The position numbers and the translations under genes are program-made. A model generated the notes under the pieces. It was not told where the DNA came from. It was given only the letters and a program-made list of their open reading frames with translations, and searched no databases. Shown here one piece after another: positions 59,901 through 64,000 of a stretch of 64,000 nucleotides of DNA. How positions within the stretch are numbered: position 1 is the first letter of the stretch; each line of letters starts with the position of its first letter. Origin of the DNA: Paracholeplasma morum (GTDB lineage: Bacteria > Bacillota_I > Bacilli_A > Acholeplasmatales > UBA5453); assembly GCF_016907055.1 (NCBI RefSeq), contig NZ_JAFBBG010000001.1, positions 124,001-188,000 of the forward strand, written 5' to 3'.

Positions 59901-59917
59901 AGATAATTCTATTATCT
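59901..59917. promoter_or_regulatory. Candidate operator palindrome between prfA and dps
   Basis: AGATAAT and ATTATCT form a perfect 7-bp inverted repeat around TCT. The arms resemble half-sites of Fur/PerR-family boxes (GATAAT...ATTATC), but the 3-base spacing differs from the usual one base. It lies between the divergent promoters. Confidence 0.4.
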
Positions 59918-59960
59918 TATTTCTGTTTACATCACTTATTCACTATAGATTTCAATATGG

Positions 59961-59966
59961 TATAAT
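59961..59966 (+). promoter_or_regulatory. -10 element of the dps promoter
   Basis: TATAAT on the plus strand, with a weak TTCACT -35 candidate at 59939-59944, 16 bases upstream. GGAGG follows before the ATG. Confidence 0.65.
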
Positions 59967-59990
59967 AGAAACATAAATGGAGGTATCATA

Positions 59991-60425
59991 ATGAACAAAT
60001 TAGAACAACTACTAAACAAAGAGGTGTCCAACTTTGCAGTTCTTTACACTAAGTTGCACAACTACCATTGGTATGTAAAAGGCCCTTATTTCTTCCAATT
60101 ACACGAGAAATTTGAGGAACTATATAATGAGGCTACAGAATTCTATGATGAGTTCGCAGAACGAATCCTAATGATTGGTGGAAAACCAGTTGCAACATTA
60201 AAACAATCCTTAGAACTTGCTACAATAGAAGAAGCATCAGGATTAGAAACCAAAGATGAAATGATCAAAGTCATCATCAGCGACTACAAACAGATTAATC
60301 AAGAATTACTTGAAGGTCTTGGCATCGCTGAAGAGCTTGACGATGATGTTACTGCAGATTTATTCACAACAACAAGAGCATCCTTACAAAAACACATCTG
60401 GATGTTATCTGAATTGCTGAAGTAA
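59991..60425 (+). CDS. dps: Dps-like ferritin (DNA/iron-protecting protein)
   Basis: The 144-residue four-helix protein belongs to the Dps/MrgA family: twelve-subunit shells that oxidise and store iron and protect DNA from peroxide. The ferroxidase signature is visible in LHNYHWYVKGPYFFQLHEKFEELYNEATEF, given here in parts: HNYHW (His), then LHEKFEELY and the DEFAERILMIGG helix. It has no N-terminal lysine-rich tail, so direct DNA binding is uncertain. It reads opposite to its neighbours, behind a strong ribosome-binding site. A palindrome of Fur/PerR-like flavour lies upstream. Confidence 0.92.
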   Translation: MNKLEQLLNKEVSNFAVLYTKLHNYHWYVKGPYFFQLHEKFEELYNEATEFYDEFAERILMIGGKPVATLKQSLELATIEEASGLETKDEMIKVIISDYKQINQELLEGLGIAEELDDDVTADLFTTTRASLQKHIWMLSELLK

Positions 60426-60430
60426 CATAT

Positions 60431-60458
60431 AAGCCGCTCTGATGCGGCTTTTATTTTA
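60431..60458 (+). terminator. Terminator of dps
   Basis: AAGCCGC and GCGGCTT form a 7-bp GC-rich stem with a 6-base loop, followed by a T-rich tract on the plus strand. The next plus-strand gene starts 22 bases later, so some read-through is likely needed unless a promoter overlaps. Confidence 0.85.
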
Positions 60459-60480
60459 TATTTTTTATAGAGGAGATATG

Positions 60481-60978
60481 ATGAAAAAAAGAATTTTGGC
60501 TTCAATGCCGATGGTTAGTTTATTGTTATTTCTATGGGCTTGGTTATTCTTAGAGAAACTAGGTCTAGGTTTGAGTTTCTTCTTATTGGTGCCCCTCAGT
60601 GCGATGTTACTTACGGGAAACATATTCAAAAGACTCAACGAGGCAATGCCTTTTATCGCTTTGTTGGTGTTTTTATGGATTGGATTTACAACAGACATCT
60701 GGCATCCAACATGGGTAGTATTCTTCTTAATACCGATTTCTAACATCGTATTTGATCGAAAACTAGAGCCTAGAAGATTGGTAAGTTTAGCTGTAACCGC
60801 AGCTTACATTACACTTGGAATTATCTATGGATACTGGCATCCATATTGGATTATGTTCCTACTTATACCAATTATTAATACATTATTTTTCCCAAAGAAG
60901 AATGCTTATTTTACAGTAAATAGTAACTTTACATCCAGAGTTAGAAGAGTCATTAATGACGATGAGGATGAGCTTTAA
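60481..60978 (+). CDS. Multi-pass membrane protein with two WHPxW repeats (LiaF/PspC-like membrane region)
   Basis: The 165-residue protein has about five to six short hydrophobic helices and a charged C-terminal tail (RRVINDDEDEL). Two segments share the pattern WHPxWxxFxLIPIxN at about residues 76-90 and 120-134, as found in membrane parts of stress-sensing proteins such as LiaI/LiaF and PspC-type proteins. No enzymatic motif is visible. The second of two adjacent ATG codons (60481) is chosen because AGGAG at 60471-60475 is too close to the first. It may form a unit with dps. Confidence 0.55.
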   Translation: MKKRILASMPMVSLLLFLWAWLFLEKLGLGLSFFLLVPLSAMLLTGNIFKRLNEAMPFIALLVFLWIGFTTDIWHPTWVVFFLIPISNIVFDRKLEPRRLVSLAVTAAYITLGIIYGYWHPYWIMFLLIPIINTLFFPKKNAYFTVNSNFTSRVRRVINDDEDEL

Positions 60979-60979
60979 C

Positions 60980-61014
60980 AAATAGTCCAAACCGATTTAA
61001 GGTTTGGACTATTT
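60980..61014. terminator. Bidirectional terminator between convergent genes
   Basis: AAATAGTCCAAACC and GGTTTGGACTATTT form a perfect 14-bp stem with a 7-base loop. Both directions are followed by moderately T-rich sequence. It separates the membrane-protein gene from the helicase gene. Confidence 0.85.
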
Positions 61015-61016
61015 CT

Positions 61017-62369
61017 TTAATCACGACCCATGTCTTCTTCTCTTCTTGTGATTGGAAGGAATCGTGAATATTCTTTTTCAAACTTGAATAGTAATACGTT
61101 ACCAACAGACCCTTGTCTGTTTTTTGCGAAGGATAATTCTGTTTCGCCATTGTCTTCTTTGCCATGTGAATAATACTCATCACGATACAAGAATAGTACA
61201 ATATCGGCGTCTTGTTCAATTGATCCGGATTCTCTTAAGTCTGCTAATACAGGACGTTTATCGTCACGTTTTTCAACGCCACGAGAAAGCTGTGATAACG
61301 CCATGACAGGAATCTTTAACTCTCTGGCCATTTGTTTTAGCTGTCTTGAGATCTTTGCAACTTCTTCTTGACGGTTTACACCGCCACCTTTTGACTCATC
61401 ACCTTTAATAAGTTGAAGGTAGTCAATGACAACAAAATCGAGTTTGCTTTCTTGTTTTAGCTTACGACATTTAGAACGAATGTCTTGGACGGATATCGCA
61501 GATGAATCGTCAAAGAATACATTTAGTCTTCCAAGAGATTCTGCCGCTGAATCCACAAATTGCCATTCTTTTGGTGTTAATTCACCCGTTTTAATTTTAC
61601 GGTTTTCGACACGAGACTCACTGGCCATCATACGACCAACAAGTTGTTCGTTTGACATTTCTAGCGAGAATACTGCAACTGCAGCTTTTTGATCTTTATT
61701 ATGTTTTGCAGCATTAAGTGCAAGGTTCATCGCAAACGCACTCTTACCCATTGAAGGACGGGCAGCTAAAATAATAAGTTCTTCTGGTTGAAGTCCCGAA
61801 GTGATTTGGTCCATGATCCCAAAGCCTGTTGAAAGACCTGTTAAAGATCCTTTGTTTTTTCTGCTTTCGGCCTTTTCTTTAACCTCGTTAACCACTTCAT
61901 TGATTCTAACAAACTCGCTTGCCTTACGTCTTCTAATTAATTCAAAGATTTTTTCTTCGGTGTCATCGATATACTCTGTTGCACGAATTTTATCATTAAA
62001 ACCATCTTCGACAATTTGGCTTGCGGTCTTAATCATTGCGCGCTTAAGCGAGTATTCTTTAACAATATCTACATAAGCATCTAAATTGGTTGTCGTTGGA
62101 ACTAAGTCAGTGATTTCAGATAGATAGGATACGCCCACGTCTCTCATTGCACCTAGTTGTGCTAGTTCAGTTGATACCGTGGTATAGTCCATTTTCTCTT
62201 CTCTTAAAAACAAATTCTTTAGCGCATAAAATATACGTTGATTTCGTTGATCATAAAAATCATCTTCGTTTAGTTTATCCATCAAACTAACCATTACTGC
62301 TGGGCTTAGAAATACTGACCCTAAAACGGACTGTTCTGCTTCTAAGCTATACGGCATGGTGCGACTCAT
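61017..62369 (-). CDS. dnaC: Replicative DNA helicase
   Basis: The 450-residue hexameric helicase (DnaB of Escherichia coli, DnaC of Bacillus) unwinds DNA at the fork. It starts PYSLEAEQSVLGSVFL, has the Walker A AARPSMGKSAFAMNLA, the DYLQL Walker B and the GRNxxR-type DADIVLFLYRDEYY and KNRQGSVG regions. Length is normal. It follows the GdpP-L9 gene by nine bases with AAGGTGAT as ribosome-binding site, the conserved rplI-dnaC order of Firmicutes. Confidence 0.97.
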   Translation of the reverse strand: MSRTMPYSLEAEQSVLGSVFLSPAVMVSLMDKLNEDDFYDQRNQRIFYALKNLFLREEKMDYTTVSTELAQLGAMRDVGVSYLSEITDLVPTTTNLDAYVDIVKEYSLKRAMIKTASQIVEDGFNDKIRATEYIDDTEEKIFELIRRRKASEFVRINEVVNEVKEKAESRKNKGSLTGLSTGFGIMDQITSGLQPEELIILAARPSMGKSAFAMNLALNAAKHNKDQKAAVAVFSLEMSNEQLVGRMMASESRVENRKIKTGELTPKEWQFVDSAAESLGRLNVFFDDSSAISVQDIRSKCRKLKQESKLDFVVIDYLQLIKGDESKGGGVNRQEEVAKISRQLKQMARELKIPVMALSQLSRGVEKRDDKRPVLADLRESGSIEQDADIVLFLYRDEYYSHGKEDNGETELSFAKNRQGSVGNVLLFKFEKEYSRFLPITRREEDMGRD

Positions 62370-62378
62370 ATAATCACC

Positions 62379-64000
62379 TTATCTTTCTAATACATTAATT
62401 TCGAATTGCGCTTTAACATCTTTATGTAGGGATACACTTGCAGTATAAATACCTACAGAGTTAATGTCAGAAACAAGTTCAACTTTTTTCTTATCGAGAC
62501 GAATACCTGTTTGTTCTTCAAACGCTTCAACTACTTGTTTGGTTGTAACACTACCGAACAATTTGCCATCGTTACCCATGTTAATATAAATCGTAACCGA
62601 TTTGGACTCGATGTCTTGTTTAAGTTTGTTCATTAGTGCTAAATGCTCTTTTTCACGTTCTTTAATCATTTGTTTTTCTGTTTCCAAAGTTTTAATGTTT
62701 TCATCTGATGCGATAATGGCTTTAGCGCTAGATAATAAGAATTGACCATAACCATTGGCTACATCAATAATATCGTCTTTTTTACCTCTACCTTTCACGT
62801 CTTCAATTAAAATGACTTTCATTCTTTCGTCTCCTTCGTCATGTTCTCTTAATAATAGTGTCTTAAGTGTATCAAATACTTCTTCAGGTGATTGATTCTT
62901 GATTTGAGTAGCTGCAGAGTTAAGATGTCCGCCACCACCCATTTCTTCCATAATCACTTGTACGTTTACTTCATCATAACTTCTTGCGCTAATCCCAATA
63001 GAATCTTCGTCTACTCGAGCAATTGTAAAGCCTGCTTTTACCCCTTCAATATCCAAAATACGTTCTGATACTTGTGCTAACAATACGCGGTCTCTAATCT
63101 CTGTAGATTGATCAAATACTACCGCAAATCCTTTTGTAACCACAGTAACGTTTTGAAGTAATTCATTGATGAGTAAAGTTCTATCTAAATCCAGTCTCAA
63201 CCATTCTTTAACTCTAACAGAGGAGGCTTCATGTTCTTTTAAGTATGCAGCCGCACCAAATGTTCTCATACCGGTACGGTAGGAGAAAACGTTCGTATCC
63301 ACAAGAATACCACCATACATGATGGTTGCTTCAATCGGAAGTAAGTCGATGTCTTTTTGGTAGAACTCCATCATTTCTGCAACAAGTTCAACTGAGCTTG
63401 ATGCGTATGGTTCAACATACATAAACTCACCATCAAATGTGTTTTCACTGTGTCTATGGTGATCGATAACTGCAACTTTACTTGCTTGATTATAAACATC
63501 GATGTTTGCGATGATATTTGGTGATTGTGTATCCACAATGACTACAAGTGTGTGTTCACCAATAACCTTTAAAGCATCTTTGGATTCAGTAAATGATTTA
63601 AATAATTCTGGATCTTCTTCTTTAATGTAAGGAATTAACTTCTTAACTGTATTATCCATTTCAGGTAAGTCAAATACGATTTTCGCATCCACTTTGCTTG
63701 CAACAGACATTCTAAACACGCCAATCATGGCACCTAGTGCATCAATATCGGCTTGTTTATGGGCAATAATCACTACGTTGGAACTGTTTTCTAATAGTTC
63801 TCTAAAGTTCTGTGATTGAACACGAACGTGTACTCTTGAACTCTTTTCTGAAGCATTGGTTTTACCACCAAAATATGCAATCTTTTCGTTTTGAATGTTA
63901 ACTACTGCCTGGTCACCACCGCGTTTTTCAGCAAGTTCAATTGCATTTTGGGCAAGTGTCCCCAATTCTTCAAAGGAAACTTCCCAAGAAGCAATCCCAA
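62379..64000 (-). CDS. gdpP-rplI: Fusion of c-di-AMP phosphodiesterase GdpP and ribosomal protein L9 (5' end beyond window)
   Basis: The frame is open from the window edge to 62379. The visible part begins in a GGDEF-like domain (SFEELGTLAQNAIELAEKRGGDQAV), then the DHH-DHHA1 phosphodiesterase: HKQADIDALG (HxxxDxD), VDTQSP, VIDHHR and YGGILVDTN supply the metal ligands seen in GdpP, and GGGGHLNSAATQI is the DHHA1 motif. At 62822 the sequence goes in frame into MKVILIEDVKGRGKKDD, which is ribosomal protein L9 (147 residues). GdpP degrades c-di-AMP at the membrane; L9 binds the 50S subunit. Upstream membrane helices and PAS domain would lie outside the window. The DTH motif reads DTQ here. Confidence 0.93.
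   Translation of the reverse strand, partial: GIASWEVSFEELGTLAQNAIELAEKRGGDQAVVNIQNEKIAYFGGKTNASEKSSRVHVRVQSQNFRELLENSSNVVIIAHKQADIDALGAMIGVFRMSVASKVDAKIVFDLPEMDNTVKKLIPYIKEEDPELFKSFTESKDALKVIGEHTLVVIVDTQSPNIIANIDVYNQASKVAVIDHHRHSENTFDGEFMYVEPYASSSVELVAEMMEFYQKDIDLLPIEATIMYGGILVDTNVFSYRTGMRTFGAAAYLKEHEASSVRVKEWLRLDLDRTLLINELLQNVTVVTKGFAVVFDQSTEIRDRVLLAQVSERILDIEGVKAGFTIARVDEDSIGISARSYDEVNVQVIMEEMGGGGHLNSAATQIKNQSPEEVFDTLKTLLLREHDEGDERMKVILIEDVKGRGKKDDIIDVANGYGQFLLSSAKAIIASDENIKTLETEKQMIKEREKEHLALMNKLKQDIESKSVTIYINMGNDGKLFGSVTTKQVVEAFEEQTGIRLDKKKVELVSDINSVGIYTASVSLHKDVKAQFEINVLER
62820..62836 (-). promoter_or_regulatory. Internal ribosome-binding site and ATG of the L9 domain
   Basis: On the minus strand AAGGAG (62836-62831) stands eight bases upstream of the ATG at 62822-62820, where the L9 domain begins. 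The surrounding frame has no stop, so L9 could be made both as part of the fusion and as a separate protein. Confidence 0.75.

Noticed and set aside
62379-64000. Loss of GdpP activity because the DTH motif reads DTQ
   Set aside because: The metal ligands inferred from the family (HxxxDxD, the Asp of VDT, the His of DHH, the later VDT Asp) are all present at matching spacing, so the change alone does not argue for an inactive enzyme.
1-64000. TGA read as tryptophan, as in Mycoplasma and Spiroplasma
   Set aside because: All conserved genes are full length under the standard code, and TGA serves as a normal stop, for example in the ATGA overlaps.
1-64000. CRISPR arrays, tRNA or rRNA genes, insertion sequences and prophage
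   Set aside because: Intergenic gaps are short and contain only promoters, leaders and terminators; no spaced repeat arrays, cloverleaf folds, transposase or phage genes were found.

Overview
The window comes from a small, AT-rich, low-GC Gram-positive-derived genome that uses the standard genetic code. Every large reading frame stays open with TGA as a stop, and tryptophan is written TGG. The gene set points to Acholeplasma or a close cell-wall-less relative. It has a pyrophosphate-type phosphofructokinase beside an ATP-type one, an oxidative pentose phosphate pair (zwf, gnd) that most mycoplasmas lack, a PhoU-tailed Na/phosphate transporter, a GdpP phosphodiesterase fused to ribosomal protein L9, and a lipoprotein- and exporter-rich surface set. 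The genus is inferred from gene content, not from a marker gene. I see no rRNA, tRNA, CRISPR array, insertion sequence or prophage. Genes are packed tightly, mostly on the minus strand, with many ATGA overlaps and short intrinsic terminators.

Layout, left to right. 1-5.4 kb: start of gcvT with lplA; the gnd-zwf-cyclase operon; an aromatic/aspartate-type aminotransferase. 5.4-7.6 kb: a Wzz / BY-kinase / PHP-phosphatase trio. 7.6-13.1 kb: pepF, uvrB and a Na/Pi cotransporter. 13.2-15.6 kb: divergent ATP-PFK and PPi-PFK. 15.7-20.9 kb: esterase, dnaE and an Ig-like surface protein. 20.9-26 kb: a heterodimeric ABC exporter and an XRE-type regulator. 26-31 kb: plsX-rnc-dnaD-nth and recG. 31-37.4 kb: a seven-gene aromatic amino acid operon (aroF-tyrA-aroB-aroA-chorismate mutase-aroE-aroC). 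37.4-40.7 kb: a terpenoid-cyclase-fold protein, mscL, a HAD hydrolase, rlmH and a WalJ-type hydrolase. 40.8-43.7 kb: a very large foldase-like lipoprotein. 43.7-52 kb: yhaM, pullulanase, cca, a CBS/CNNM protein, gltS and an acyltransferase. 52-60 kb: yigZ, a DUF1146-like protein, upp, rpiB, typA, a second acyltransferase, sua5, prmC and prfA. 60-64 kb: dps, a membrane protein, the replicative helicase and the gdpP-rplI fusion, whose 5' end lies beyond the window.

The most notable observation is in the leader of the aromatic operon. A 16-codon open reading frame at 37365-37315 encodes MLSIRRSISYYYYYLD, with five consecutive tyrosine codons. It is followed by mutually exclusive RNA pairings and a strong intrinsic terminator just before aroF. 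The operon includes the tyrosine-committing gene tyrA. This has the layout of a ribosome-stalling, tyrosine-sensing transcription attenuator, which is unusual in this lineage, where T-box and protein-based control are the familiar mechanisms.

Other points worth a second look: an internal ribosome-binding site and ATG inside the GdpP-L9 fusion; palindromes sitting on the promoters of plsX, the ABC exporter, the cps trio and the prfA/dps divergent region; absence of dehydroquinate dehydratase and shikimate kinase from an otherwise complete shikimate operon; two acyltransferase paralogues, one of which appears to have lost its zinc ribbon cysteines; and an internally repeated foldase-like lipoprotein. 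Several annotated starts were moved from upstream in-frame codons to ATG or GTG codons with a proper ribosome-binding site; the reason is given in each entry.
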